64,000 nt of DNA, from assembly GCA_003586115.2 (NCBI GenBank), contig QVOM02000074.1, positions 671,160 through 735,159 on the forward strand, given 5' to 3'. A program made the position numbers and the translations under genes. Source of the stretch: Salvator merianae (taxonomy: Eukaryota > Chordata > Lepidosauria > Squamata > Teiidae). A model generated the notes under the pieces. It saw nothing but the letters and a program-made list of their open reading frames with translations, did not search any database and was not told the origin of the DNA. How positions within the stretch are numbered: position 1 is the first letter of the stretch; every line of letters begins with the position of its first letter. Of this stretch, positions 45,116 to 55,861 are shown one piece after another.

Positions 45116-47167
45116 TCACAAATTGCTCGGGAGCTTGCCGGCAGAGCATTCCACCAGACGGGCGATGCATGAGAAGGCCCTATGCCTTGTGACCGAGAGG
45201 CGAGCCTCTCTCACGCCAGGGACCACCAATCTATTGTGGTCCATTGACGATCTCAATACTCTCCCAGGTGTATAAATGGCAAGACGGTCCCGGAGATATG
45301 AGGGCCCCAAGCCTCGTAGGGCCTTAAAGGTCATAACCAAAACTTTGAACCGGATCCGGAACTCGATCGGTAGCCAATGCAGCTCCCGCAGAATGGGAGT
45401 AATATGGGCCCCACGAGGGGAGCCCGTAAGAAGGCGGGCCGCCACATTTTGCACCAATTTCATCTTCCGGATCAGGCCTAAAGGCAGGCCAGCGTAGAGA
45501 GAGTTAAAGTAGTCTAGCCTGGAGGTGACCGTCGCATGGATCACAGTGGCAAGGTCAGGGCGGGAGAGACAGGGAGCCAGCTGCTGAGCTTGCCTCAGAT
45601 GAAAAAAGGCCGTCTTAGCTGAGTGAGCGACCTGCGACCCCATAGAAAAGTTGGGGTCCAGGCGAACACCCAGACTTTTGACGACGGAGAGAGTATTCAG
45701 AGGACTCTCTCCGAAAGACGGCAGCTGGAATCCACTAGGCTCTGACCCCCGACCCAGCCAAAGGACCTCCGTCTTCGCTGGATTCAGTTTCAACCTGCTC
45801 CCCCTCAACCAGAGCTCAATGGCTTCCAGACACTGGGAAAGAGCAACCGGAGCGGACGTTGGCTGACCCTCCATCAACAGAAGGAGCTGAGTGTCATCAG
45901 CGTACTGATGGCAAATCAGCCCATGACTACGAATCACCTGAGCCAAGGGGCGCATAAAGATGTTAAAGAGTATCGGAGAGAGCAAAGCACTCTGAGGGAC
46001 CCCACATTGAAGTGGGGACCACTGGGAGCTCTGACCCCCGAAAACCACTCGCTGCCCTCGGTGCTGGAGGAATGAGGAGAACCAAGAAAGAGCGGTTACC
46101 TGAACCCCAGCCTCTTCGAGGCGGTGGATCAAGATGTCATGATCCACAACGTCGAACGCTACTGATAGATCCAAAAGTATCAGTAGCGCTAAACCACCTC
46201 GGTCAGTATGTCTCCAAATGTCATCTGTGATGGCCAGGAGAGCGGACTCCGTCCCGTAACCCGGTCTAAAACCAGACTGATAGGGGTCTAAAACAGCAGC
46301 TTCATCCAGGAACACTTGCAATTGTTCCGCCACCACTCTCTCAATCACCTTGCCCAGAAACGAAAGATTCGAGACTGGGCGGTAATTGGCCAGATCATTA
46401 GGATCTAAACTAGATCTCTTTAAGAGGGGGCGGACCACCGCTTCTTTTAACCCATCTGGGAACACTCCTTGCTCTAAAGAGCGGTTAATAATCTCCAACA
46501 GATGGGCACCCAATGCCTCACCGCTGGCTTTCACCAGCCATGAAGAACATGGGTCAAGAGAGCAGGTGGTAGGTCTCACCTTCGCAAGTGCCCTGTCAAC
46601 TTCTGTTTGATCGAGTAGGTTGAAATGGGCCAACAACAGACCTGAAGACGGTCGAGGGGCCTCTAGCTCTGCTACTGTCTCAACTGTTGGAGGGAGGTCG
46701 AGGCGGAGCTTCGAGACTTTATCCGCAAAAAACGTCGCAAATGACTCACAGCTAATGGCCGAATTAGAGGAATTTTGATTCCCGGGAAGGGAAGTAAGTT
46801 GCCTAATGGTTCTGAATAATTGAGCTGGGTGCGAGTTTGCGGATGCAATCTCCACGGAGAGAAAAAGTCTCTTCGCTTCCTTGGTCGCCATCTCGTAGGC
46901 TCTCTTATGCCTACGGAGCGATGTTCTCGATGCTTCGTCTCGAGTTCGCCTCCAAACCCTCTCTAGGCGTCTCAGGTTCCCCTTCAAAACTCGCAACTCC
47001 CTGGTAAACCACAGGGCGAGCTTCTTGTGGGGCCTGAGAGGCCACTTGGGGGTAATCCTGTCTATGGCCGACGAGAGCCTAGCGTTCCAGCTCTCAACAA
47101 GCTCATCTACAGAGTCGCCCACAGGGACAGAATCCTGCAAGGCATTTTGAAAACCAATTGGATCCAT
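45116..47167 (-). CDS. L2-type ORF2: linker, reverse transcriptase and C-terminus (683 codons)
   Basis: The longest open frame of the window. Linker: WFTRELRVLKGNLRRLERVW (residues 53-72), HPAQLFRTIRQL (113-124), FFADKVSKLR (146-155). RT: NYRPVSNLSF (261-270), QSGFRPGYGTESALL (297-311), LLDLSVAFDVVDH (331-343, motif A), GVPQSALLSP (389-398, motif B) and YADDTQ (422-427, motif C, both aspartates). C-terminal domain: LGVRLDPNFSMG, TSRLDYFNSLYAGLPLG, ELHWLPIEFRIRFKVLV and YLRDRLAIYTPGR. The motif B glycine of GVPQGS is replaced, giving QSA, which may impair polymerase activity. The first methionine is not a native start; the true frame begins upstream in the endonuclease. The last 30 residues are out of frame. 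Confidence 0.9.
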   Translation of the reverse strand: MDPIGFQNALQDSVPVGDSVDELVESWNARLSSAIDRITPKWPLRPHKKLALWFTRELRVLKGNLRRLERVWRRTRDEASRTSLRRHKRAYEMATKEAKRLFLSVEIASANSHPAQLFRTIRQLTSLPGNQNSSNSAISCESFATFFADKVSKLRLDLPPTVETVAELEAPRPSSGLLLAHFNLLDQTEVDRALAKVRPTTCSLDPCSSWLVKASGEALGAHLLEIINRSLEQGVFPDGLKEAVVRPLLKRSSLDPNDLANYRPVSNLSFLGKVIERVVAEQLQVFLDEAAVLDPYQSGFRPGYGTESALLAITDDIWRHTDRGGLALLILLDLSVAFDVVDHDILIHRLEEAGVQVTALSWFSSFLQHRGQRVVFGGQSSQWSPLQCGVPQSALLSPILFNIFMRPLAQVIRSHGLICHQYADDTQLLLLMEGQPTSAPVALSQCLEAIELWLRGSRLKLNPAKTEVLWLGRGSEPSGFQLPSFGESPLNTLSVVKSLGVRLDPNFSMGSQVAHSAKTAFFHLRQAQQLAPCLSRPDLATVIHATVTSRLDYFNSLYAGLPLGLIRKMKLVQNVAARLLTGSPRGAHITPILRELHWLPIEFRIRFKVLVMTFKALRGLGPSYLRDRLAIYTPGRVLRSSMDHNRLVVPGVREARLSVTRHRAFSCIARLVECSAGKLPSNL

Positions 47168-47450
47168 ATTTCCTCGTGGGCGGACAAAAATCGGTCCGGT
47201 GCCTAGCTGGGGGGGGGGGGATGGCGAACCAAACCCGGGCCCTCAGGATAAAGTGGTCAGACCATGGAACTGGTTCAAGACCATCTAAGACCACTTCCGT
47301 ACCAGCCCAGAAGACCAGATCTAAAGTGTGACCAGCCGAATGTGTCGGACCGGTCCCAAGCAAGGAGAGGCCCAGTGTCGCCATGAACGAAACTAGCTCC
47401 ACGGCCCCCGGAGAGGCAGCATCAACCCATACATTAAAGTCCCCCAGCAT
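47103..47450 (-). pseudogene. L2-type ORF2: endonuclease C-terminus of copy 2
   Basis: The frame opens at the truncation point with MLGDFNVWVDA (GDFN, endonuclease catalytic motif), then LGTGPTHSAGHTLDLVF and PVPWSDHFILRARV (SDH motif). After FAIPPPPA it crosses a run of twelve G on the plus strand (47209-47220) and goes out of frame. The same protein resumes in the 683-codon frame from 47167, so a homopolymer length change is the single break between endonuclease and RT. Confidence 0.87.
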
Positions 47451-47452
47451 AT

Positions 47453-49689
47453 ATGATGTCTTTTAAGGCATTACATAAGATAGATCCAGCTGCTCTCTTT
47501 ATAACAGTCTTTCAGCATGACTCCAGTTGTCAGAAAAATTGCAATGAAAGAACTTGGATTTATCTGTGGGTGATCACATCTATTTGTTCACAAAACATCT
47601 CAGCTCACCTCAGCTCTTTAAAAAACTTGACTGCCATAGGATATTTTAAGACGATCAAACAGTTGTCACAATTTGTTATTTAATATTTTCAGTACTCCAG
47701 AAATCCACAAAACTGACTTCTCTTTCTGTACTCAGTTGCTTTCCTTCACGCACTTTTGGTAAATTATCAATTACATTTTAAATTAGAAGATATTCTGGAC
47801 TCTTGAGTGCACAAAATGACTTTGATACTTGGTCCACCAGAAAGGCTATCCACCATTTCAATGCTATGCTCATGAGTTAACTAAAAAGATGTATAAGCAC
47901 TATGCCTGCTGTGTGATTTCCATGCCCATTTCCTCTCCAACTTGGTCGCTTCTATTGAGTAGGAGAGGATGTTATGTTAGAAATATTCTTAACTTGTCTC
48001 TGTTAGATCTGTCCTAATAGAGTCTGCAAGGCTTATCTGCAACTGTATATCTGTTGCAATAGGAGACTGAAAAGTTATTAGGATTTTCTGTACAGCCAAG
48101 GTGGAGCAGTCAGATATTTGGCATATATACTGTGGGATCATGCAAAGGGACTAACAGGTGAGAGTTTCATGGCAGTCTGAGTTGACAGGAACCTGAATAA
48201 TAACTATATATGATGATGTACTTTGTAACTCTGCAACCTGTATCTTAGAGTAACAAAATAAAGCCTTTCAGGAGGAACACCAGTGTGGGAGTTGTAACCA
48301 GACACCCAGACTGCATAGCCCTGGAGTGCTGTGCCATGCAAAAGCAGGAGCACAGATACCCTTACTATGGACATGGATTATATAAAATATAATTGGCATG
48401 GACACATGGGCATGGATTGTATAAATCAAATTGGCATAAAGATGCAGGGAAACTGACCAGCAGCGTGGACGCTGTATTAGACCAGAATTTAGCCGTTTTC
48501 CCCTCTGCTTGCATCCATTTTTAAAAGGACAAGACTGTCTGCAAAAAAACCAACATTTTCCCTTTTTTCTTAAAGAAGCTAAAAGCTGGTTGCCTGAACA
48601 AGCTCTAACATAAGAAATTAAAGACATTAATGGTTACCGGAAGGTTTGGGACAAGTATTTGGCTACCCAGAAAAGACCAGAAAAGGCTGATTGTTTCAGT
48701 AATCCAGAAAATATGGCAATTTTGACCAGGTGTGAAGAGGATGTCTTGAGCAAAGGTCATCAGAAAACCCAGTAGCATTCATTAGCATTCACTAACAGGC
48801 ACAAATTACAAGTCCAGGTGTGTTTCCTCCTCTCTGCACGCATGCCAGGGAGGCAGGAAACAGACCAAATAAGGACAGCATGACACAAGCACTGTGATCA
48901 CAAACCCATTCCTATTGCCTCCCCTCAAAATTCCTGCCAGTGCAGAACTCCCTTAACATCAATGTACCATGACCTAGGGAAACTCTGCCTGAGGGTGAAA
49001 CCAAGAGTACTGAAAATATGTAAATCCCTCCACATGTGGATAAAAGCCTTATGTTTGGAGCAGCTAGGTACGCTCAGAAACCCTTCCCCTCGATGTCCAT
49101 TGATTCCTACTGCTGCCTGCGTCCAAAAGAAGCTGCTCCATTCCTTTCTGCCTCTCTCTTCTTGCTGTTGCCAGTGGAAGCCAAAAGACAAAGCTGCTTC
49201 AAGGGTGAGAACCGTAGCTGGCTGCTCCTCCTAAAAAAATAGGACTTTAGCATAGGAATAGGCAAAGATAGGCTCTTTTCCTAGCTCTACCTTCTTCTCC
49301 TGCAAAGCTCTGATCCTAGATAGCCCTTTCCATTCATAAAACACTGTTTTTCTTTCCTTTTATGGGCTTTCTGGTCCTCTCTCTAAAGTGCAGTCTTGTT
49401 CTTGTATACCTGCAAAAGTCTGTATTTTTGCTTTTTGTTGATTTTTGAGGACTTTTCCTACATTTTAATAAAGTTTTAACCCTGGCTGATTACAAAATAG
49501 TGTTTGGAGGAGTGTTTCTAAGGCAATTTGAAGACTCTCTCCCTAGTTTAATGTTTTTAAAACCTACTCTGATTCGATCCCTGAGCATCTAGTGCTTTGC
49601 GGGGGTGGTAATTCCCAGTATTCATATTTAGCCCCAGCGCACAGCTTGCAACTGAGTGTGGTCTCTGAGGCTCGGTAGCTGATCTTTTA
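47453..49689. other. No confident gene in 2.2 kb
   Basis: Unassigned. An AATAAA-containing stretch with ataaagcctttcag (about 48258) and another with taataaagttttaaccc (about 49468) could be polyadenylation ends of LTRs or decayed LINEs, but no repeat partners were seen. Frames in 48268-49242 on both strands are shadows without domains. Confidence 0.4.
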
Positions 49690-50860
49690 ATTATGGATGA
49701 ACAAATTTTGCAGGTGGATGTATTTCAAATTCTTTCATTCAGTCCAATCAAAGGGATCCCTTCAGATATTCAGATACAGGAATTGATAGAGCATCAGTTG
49801 ACCAGACTAAAGTCTGCTGTAATTCTAAAGTCTGTTCTAATTCTAAGGAAAGACGAAGCATAACAAAATAGAGTTAAATATTTAAAAATACATAAATGTA
49901 AGAAAACAATCTTAAAATAAATAAATAAGCTTTAAATGAAAGTAGTCATGCACTTTGAGGTGGCCCAGAAAATTGAAGAAGTAGTAGAATTGGCAGAGGA
50001 GGATTTGGAATCCTCTACAACAACAGGAAACTCAATAGGAGAGGTTTTAAACCTAATGTGGAAAAAGTGCACAACCAAATTATTGATTTTAAAAGAAAAC
50101 AATAAAAAACATGGGACAGTCATATAAAAGCGGTGGTGGAAGGAATAATTTATGTTGAAATAATGGACTTTATTAGGAATTGTCACAGCTCAGAAGGTAT
50201 GGAAAGAATACATAGGTCTCTTATGAGAAAAAGAAATTCAACTCATCCAGAAGGTATTGTTGGTGCTTTTGTTTCAGGAAAAAAAAAAAAAAAAAAAAAA
50301 AGCTTAAAGTTTTTAAGTATTTACATGATTTAGGATCTCTCAAAATTGAAGGACAACAAATTGTGATCCTGCATGATGTGGCTTGGGAGATGATTCAGGA
50401 TAGATCTTAGCTGCAGAATACTGCTCAAAAAAATACCGAGTCGGGCAGGAAATATAGATAGGTTTATCCCTGTGTTCTGTTAATACAGGAAAACAGGAAA
50501 AGTTATAAAATGAGTAATAAAGATGATTTGGAAAGATTATTTAAGGAATTAAATATAGCACTTCGCTAGAACCAGAGAATAGGAGGAGGAGGGGGAGGAT
50601 GCAATTAATTTGAAAAAAGGGAAACCTGTACTGAGGGAGAGAATCAAAATGAGGCTCCAAGAAAGGAAATCACAGGAAGATCGAGCAAAAGAGAAGATAA
50701 AGACTTGTTGGGTAAATCTGCAAAAATGAAAAAGGGGAATAAGGACAGTTGAACAATTTTCTGTTAATTGAAAGACATAATGAACTTTAAAAACGTTAAA
50801 AGTTCTGTAGGGCAATCTGGTTATTATGGAAGTGCTGGGAATGATAGTCAGAAATAACAA
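49690..50860 (+). pseudogene. L1-type ORF1 fossil
   Basis: Plus-strand text has the ORF1 order in shifting frames: a possible start MDEQILQVDVFQ at 49693, acidic coiled-coil-like text (EVAQKIEEVVELAEEDLE, 49957-50010), an RRM-like end RNSTHPEGIVGAFVSGKK (50232-50283; L1 ORF1 has RxxPxDIVVxFxxxK), then after an A23 run the C-terminal strip LKIEGQQIVILHDVAWEM near 50340-50395. ORF1 is the nucleic-acid chaperone of L1. Stops and the A-run break it. ORF2 is not recognisable downstream before the CR1 at 51325. Confidence 0.55.
50279..50301. repeat. A23 homopolymer inside ORF1 fossil
   Basis: Twenty-three consecutive A in the middle of L1 ORF1-like text, exactly where ORF1 proteins have a lysine-rich turn. 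It most likely grew from lysine codons by slippage rather than being an element tail, because ORF1 text continues beyond it. Confidence 0.85.
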
Positions 50861-51324
50861 TTTTTTATGTTTTGATTATGAGGGAATTAAGGCTCTGAAC
50901 TAAAGCAGATTTAATGTGAATAACAAAACCGATTATAATAATAAAGAATTCTTATTAGAGATGAATTCTGTCATCTCTGTAGAAAGAATATCTTAACAGA
51001 GCATGACCTGATGCAGTCTCTCCTTAATCACAAGGACACAGTCTTTCCTCAGGAGGTATTCTTCCATATCTCCCTGATAGAACTTCTGATGGAAGTGCGT
51101 TAAAGCAAACTCTTGTGGCAGGAGAAATCAGGGTGATGAATAGCTGGGGTAACTTCCTCTCATTCTTTTAAAGACAGGTTGATTTTAAATATTCTACTTA
51201 AAACCTGCTGGAACTGCATATTCCAAATTTGCTAGTAAATAAGGGCCCAGCCTTCTCAAAACCCAAGTGTTCATAAGAGAGTCCATAAACTGATAAATTA
51301 TAAAAATAGCCTTCTGCCAGGAGT
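50861..51324. other. No gene seen
   Basis: Unassigned AT-rich DNA between the ORF1 fossil and the CR1. Confidence 0.4.
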
Positions 51325-52795
51325 GTTAAATACATGTATAAAGGAGACACAGTTGACATTGTCTATCTGAATTTTCAGAAGGCTTTTGACAAAGTCGCTC
51401 CTCAAGGGCTCCTGAATAAACTCATCAGTTATGGAATAAGAGGACAGGTCGTGTTGAAAACTGACTAAAGGATTGGAAACAAAAAGTAGTAAGAAATAAC
51501 TAGTTCTCTGAGTACAAAGAAGTGAGACGTGGGCTCCCACAAGGTTCAGTATTAGTTTCCATGCTTTTTAATTTATTCATAAATGATGTAGAAGTAAGGG
51601 TAAGTAGTGAGTTAGCAAAATATGCTGATGACACTAAATTATTCAGGATAGTAAAACCTGAAAGTGATTGTGAAGAGCTCCAGAGGGATCTCTTGACATT
51701 GGGTGAGTGGGCAACAAAGGGGCAAATGCACTTCCATTGTAGCAAGAGCAATATGAAACACCTGGGGCAAATAATTCCAATTATATCTATAAACTCATGG
51801 GGATCAAGCTTTCTGTGACAGACTAGGAAAGGGATCTTGGGTTCTGGTTGACAGCTCAATGAAAGTGTCAACCCAATGCAAGGTAGCAGTGAAAAAATCA
51901 AATTCAATGCTAGGACTAATTAGGCAAGTTTCATCGTTTCTCTATAAAAATATAGTGAGCCCATATTTGGAATATTATGTAAAATTCTGCCTCAGAAAGT
52001 ACCATGCCTCAGAAAGTATATTATGGAACTGGAAAAGGTTCAGGAAAGGGCAACCAGAATGATCAAGTTGCTAGAACACCTTCCTTACTAAATCAGTCTG
52101 CAAGATCTTCACCTCTTCAGCCTTGAAAGATAGCATTTAAGAGGGGGACTGATTGAAGTCTATAAAAATCATGCATAGTGTGGAAAAGGTGGATAGAAAG
52201 AAATTATTTTCTCTATCACAGACACTAGAACCAGAGGGCACTCTATTAAGATGATGAGCAGGACTGACAAGAGGAAGTATTTTTTCTCCCATGGGATCAT
52301 CGGTCTGTGGAATTTACTACCAAAAGTAGTGGTGACTGTAACTAGCCTGGATAGCTTTAAGGATTAGATAAATTTGTGGAGGTCAGGTGTATCAATGACC
52401 CTTTCTGCACTTGGCCTTATTCCAGATTATATCTTGAATAGGTATCTGCAATCTGCATGCTACTATGAACCTATAGCAGGCCCCACCTGGGGTCTGCTAT
52501 AATCTGCACTAGCATGTGGATAGCCGGTCCCTATTCTGGGATATAGTCCAGACTAAAGCCAAGTGCAGAAAGGACCAATGGCTACTAGAACAGATACCTA
52601 GGTACTGCCTCCAGATTGGAGAGACAGGTAGGATGCCTCTGAGGGGCATGTGCTGGGGAGTCAAGGGCAGGTGAAGCTTTTGCCTTCTGCTTGAGAATGC
52701 CCTGAATCAGTTGGTGTGAGGCAGAAAGCAGGAGTAGATGGGCTGTGACCTGATCCAGCAGAGGTCCTCTTATATTCTTATGTTCTTATGAGAAT
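51325..52795 (+). mobile_element. CR1 LINE, 5'-truncated, with an inserted snap-back element
   Basis: The same CR1 subfamily as 14984-16322, more decayed. It starts near gacattgtctatctgaattt (51355; VYLNFQKAFDKV, motif A with the first D now N). The frame 51522-51818 has GLPQGSVLVSMLFNLFINDV and KYADDTKLFRI (motif C, both aspartates intact), then LLTLGEWATKGQMHF. The 3' end has tcttatattcttatgttct and an octamer tail at 52770-52790. Part of the 3' region is interrupted by 52398-52575. Compared with the first copy the protein is broken by many stops. Confidence 0.87.
52398..52575. mobile_element. 178-bp snap-back MITE inside CR1
   Basis: In the other CR1 copy the text runs gtgtatcaatagctac. 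Here it is split by 178 bp, flanked by caatg at 52393-52397 and 52576-52580. The ends share a 16-bp perfect inverted repeat, CCTTTCTGCACTTGGC. The inverted similarity continues through nearly the whole element: each half of about 87 bp aligns with the reverse complement of the other (ATTATATC/ACTATATC, GAATAG, CATGCTA, TATAGCAG), meeting at ccccacctgggg (52481-52492). It encodes nothing and would fold into one long hairpin. The superfamily is uncertain; the 5-bp duplication is short and may be chance. Confidence 0.8.
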
Positions 52796-53520
52796 TGAAA
52801 AACATTCACCAGGGTTAATGAAGTGGGACCTGAAGGAATGAAAATTATCTCCAAACAAAAAGTTAGTACAAGTACCCAAATTCTGTCTTCAATTCTGATC
52901 AGATTTACTTCAAATCTCAGGTCTACATTAGGGATGCAATTAGGTGTTAAGAACAGGGATGTGAGGAGGCGTGCACATGCACAACGTTAAGACAAGTCAC
53001 TAGCTCAATCACTCGTGCTCCCAGGCTCTTCTAAAATCATCTCATGGTAAAATTTGTACTTTTAACTGGTCAATTAACTTTCATCCTAATTGGTGGATAG
53101 TCTGCTGCTTCTGAAAGGTTCCTTTTCTCTCCTGTTGAAAATGATGAGGAATAACAAAGGTAAGAGGAGACCTGCAGTCCCAGCACAACAGAACCATGCA
53201 GCAAAAATGGCAACTGCAGGAGGGAATGGATGACAAACCGATAACCTTCAGGAAGAAATCCTCAACTCCAGTCAAGGTAATCCTCTTGATTCTAAACATG
53301 AAGAACTTTAAACTTCCCTATTATTTAGCTGGAAAGAAGCTTTTCAAATGGTTCAGACAGACCTTTCTCAAATAAAAGACCTAAATAATTTTAATGAAGA
53401 CCTTCGAAGTATAGCGTCATAAGCTCTGCACTCAGGGCTAAATCTAATATCATATGTGAAGGAAGCAAAGTTTATGTTATTCCTTATTTAGCCCTGTTTA
53501 TTATTATTAAACAATCAGAC

Positions 53521-53787
53521 TTGGGGAAAAAATTGTATAAGCTAATGAGTGCCCTGTTCTCAGCTAAAATAAGGTTTAAATGGGGCTACACCTATGAGGT
53601 AGTGGTCCAACACAAAGGGGAAACCTTGCACACCTCTAATCAGTATGGAGCAGCAGAAATGACGAAAATCTTAAATGTCCGATTAAGTTCTGATTCCCCA
53701 TCCACTGAGCCAGCAGAAACATCTACCAGCTCTCCAGTAGTTTCCACAAGTGCAAAAGCAGCATACACTTGGGAACCACAGGAATAG
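53521..53787 (+). pseudogene. L1 ORF1 C-terminal fragment
   Basis: The 88-codon frame reads GKKLYKLMSALFSAKIRFKW, then YTYEVVVQHKG and TLHTSNQYGAAEMTKIL, which match the C-terminal domain of L1 ORF1 (xxIRFRWGYPFxLxxxxxG). The preceding 380 bp continue the protein upstream in other frames (DLSQIKDLNNFNEDLRS-like coiled coil). A proline/serine/threonine-rich tail follows the domain and ends at a stop. ORF1 would bind element RNA. Confidence 0.65.
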
Positions 53788-54242
53788 AGGCAGAAAAGAA
53801 CACATATTAATAAAAAACAAGGGAATGACACAATTCCACCAATGTTTAATAAGGAGAAAAAATGACTTGAAGGCTACCCTTTAACCCATTTATATTGGCA
53901 ACATTATTTTACTGTGATGAGTAGTTGAATCATGGAATCTAAACAGAATTTCTTTTTGAAGGGTACTGTATGGGGCATAACTTTTCAGTTCTACATTTTA
54001 ATGCCTGGGTAGAAAGCAAAATATATGTTGTTGTTTTTATAAGCACCTCTATGTGTGCCTATTTGGAAGTAGCATTAGATGTCACAAAAGTCCCTAGGGA
54101 AGGGACCATTATTTTTACAGATATGTTGATTGTAAATATTTAATTGGTTTTTGCTAAGATTAGAATGCTTAGTATTAAGTTTTATCTTTCCCTGGTCTTT
54201 GAAACACAGCTAATGTCATATTACTTTGGTTATTTGTCACAC

Positions 54243-54960
54243 TGTCACAGCAATGAAAGAAGTTAAAGTTTTCTCCCTGAATGTTTAGGGAGTAAATAAT
54301 GTTAAGAAAAAAAAGGTGGAAAAACTTTTGTTGAGATCTGAGACTCACATTTTCATGTTACAAGAAACCTTTAAGACAAAAAAAATGTAAGTGGAAAAGT
54401 TTATTTTCTCACACAGAACTTAGAATAGAATATTCCTCAGAGGGGACCTTAAAATCTCAGAGGTATTTATTATTATAAATTTCTCTTTACTCTTTAAGCT
54501 AGAAAATATAGAAATTGATTCTGATGGGAGATACCTATTTATTAACGGCTGACTAAATGATTCTCCCATCAAACTGGCAAACATCTGTGAACCCAATTCT
54601 GGTCTAAAATTTTCCTACAAACTACATTTACTAAACTGCTCTTTTTTGCCACAGGAGATCTGGTGGTGGTGAACTCAAAAATTGTACATCTTGATTTGGA
54701 TAGAATGACTGTACCTGGCCCCAAAAAGCCATTGCAAAAATGTTGCAATATCTTACCATTAATACAACATTTTTATTTAATGGACATCTTCAGATACCTG
54801 AATGGCACTAGTAAAGAATTTACCTTCCATTCCACAGAACATAAATCCTAGTCCAGACTAGATTATATTCTCTTATAAAAAAAATAGCCCAAACATTAAC
54901 TGAGGCAGAAATAGACCCTATTACAATATTGGATCATGCCCCCTGTACAATTTCCTTCAC
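54243..54960 (+). pseudogene. L1 ORF2 endonuclease fragment
   Basis: In shifting frames the plus strand gives KVFSLNV followed by a stop and GVNNVKKKKVEKLL, then THIFMLQETF (the LQET catalytic glutamate motif of the L1 endonuclease), and near 54775-54880 LMDIFRYLNGTSKEFTFHS with SRLDYILL (endonuclease W/YRxxNPxxxxYTFxS ... SRIDYxL motifs). Stops and shifts separate the blocks. RT follows only as traces up to the insertion at 55489. Confidence 0.7.
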
Positions 54961-55468
54961 TATTCTCCTTAATATCACTTGAAATAAAACTAGTTCAGGT
55001 GATAAATTCAAATTTATATTTAAAATATCATTAATTTTATTCTGAATATCTCTCTCAAAAAAAAAATCATGTTTTTTTTGTTAAATACCTTATCCTTTAC
55101 AAAATTCCCACTCTTAAAAATACTGAAGCAAATCTGTAACACCACCACAGCCTCTATGTGTGTAAATAGACCCTTATCTCCTACTTTTAGCATTCAAAAT
55201 GGTACCAATCCAATACACTAAACGCTTGGAATATACAGTTCCTAAAATTTGTATTCCAAGGGAAGAGAAATAAAATCCCTAGGAAAATACTTTACAAAGA
55301 TTATAAATCAGGGGATGAGGATTTCCACATCTAAATATTTAAAATAATTATAATACTGTCCACATCAGTCAACTTTTGTTATTTCAACGTCCTTGTTGAA
55401 AATGGTGGCTCCAATATGAAATAAGTAAAATAGACATTAATTTTGCTAATTCTTTGTGTAGTGACATG

Positions 55469-55489
55469 AACAAAGAACATTTCTCTTCC
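55469..55489. repeat. Target-site duplication of the half-LINE, left copy
   Basis: Twenty-one bases starting aacaaagaacatttct; 19 of 21 match the copy at 58189-58209. It marks the 3' (A-tail) side of the insertion. Confidence 0.85.
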
Positions 55490-55861
55490 TCTTTTTTTAT
55501 TATTATTATTAGATATATAAAATTACATTAAGTATTCATAATTCATCAACTAACATTTTTAACTACCGACCTCTTACTTCCCAGATTTCTTCTATATTTC
55601 ATACCCCCCAACCACCCAGTTCTTTTCTTCTACCAATAATCTTCTTTTCTCTTCATTCTTTCCCTCCAGCAAACACCAATCCATTTTCCAGGTCCGCTTT
55701 CCAGATCTTGCAAAAGTTCAATAGACGGTTTCCAGTTTAAAAAAACAAAACAAAACTATTCACTGCCTTATTTTTCCATAAATTATTATATTTATCCGAT
55801 CTCTGCAAGCTCTCAAAATCTTCTTCTCATATCAGTCTTTCAGTAGTTCGGCTTCTGCCCA

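Larger units (their letters stand above)
44737..47452 (-). mobile_element. L2-type LINE, copy 2, with long open ORF2
   Basis: This minus-strand element is 5'-truncated inside the endonuclease at about 47452 and ends with an (ATTT)n tail at 44741-44773, preceded by tatcccgcccatcctgaatt. It is another subfamily than copy 1: same domain order, different sequence and a different 3' strip. ORF2 is broken only by a shift at a G12 run (47209-47220) and another near 45150. Little other decay is visible, suggesting a young insertion. Its end lies next to a plus-strand segment starting atatgatgtctt; no target duplication was found. Confidence 0.9.

Noticed and set aside
45276..46610. Plus-strand frames of 71-74 codons
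   Set aside because: Shadows of the 683-codon L2-type frame on the minus strand.
49440..49690. Retroviral LTR with AATAAA followed by a gag start
   Set aside because: No matching second LTR, primer-binding site or TG...CA ends found; downstream text fits L1 ORF1 better.
52444..52590. A host gene hairpin RNA in the CR1 3' region
   Set aside because: Better explained as a snap-back transposon inserted in CR1, since the sister CR1 lacks it.
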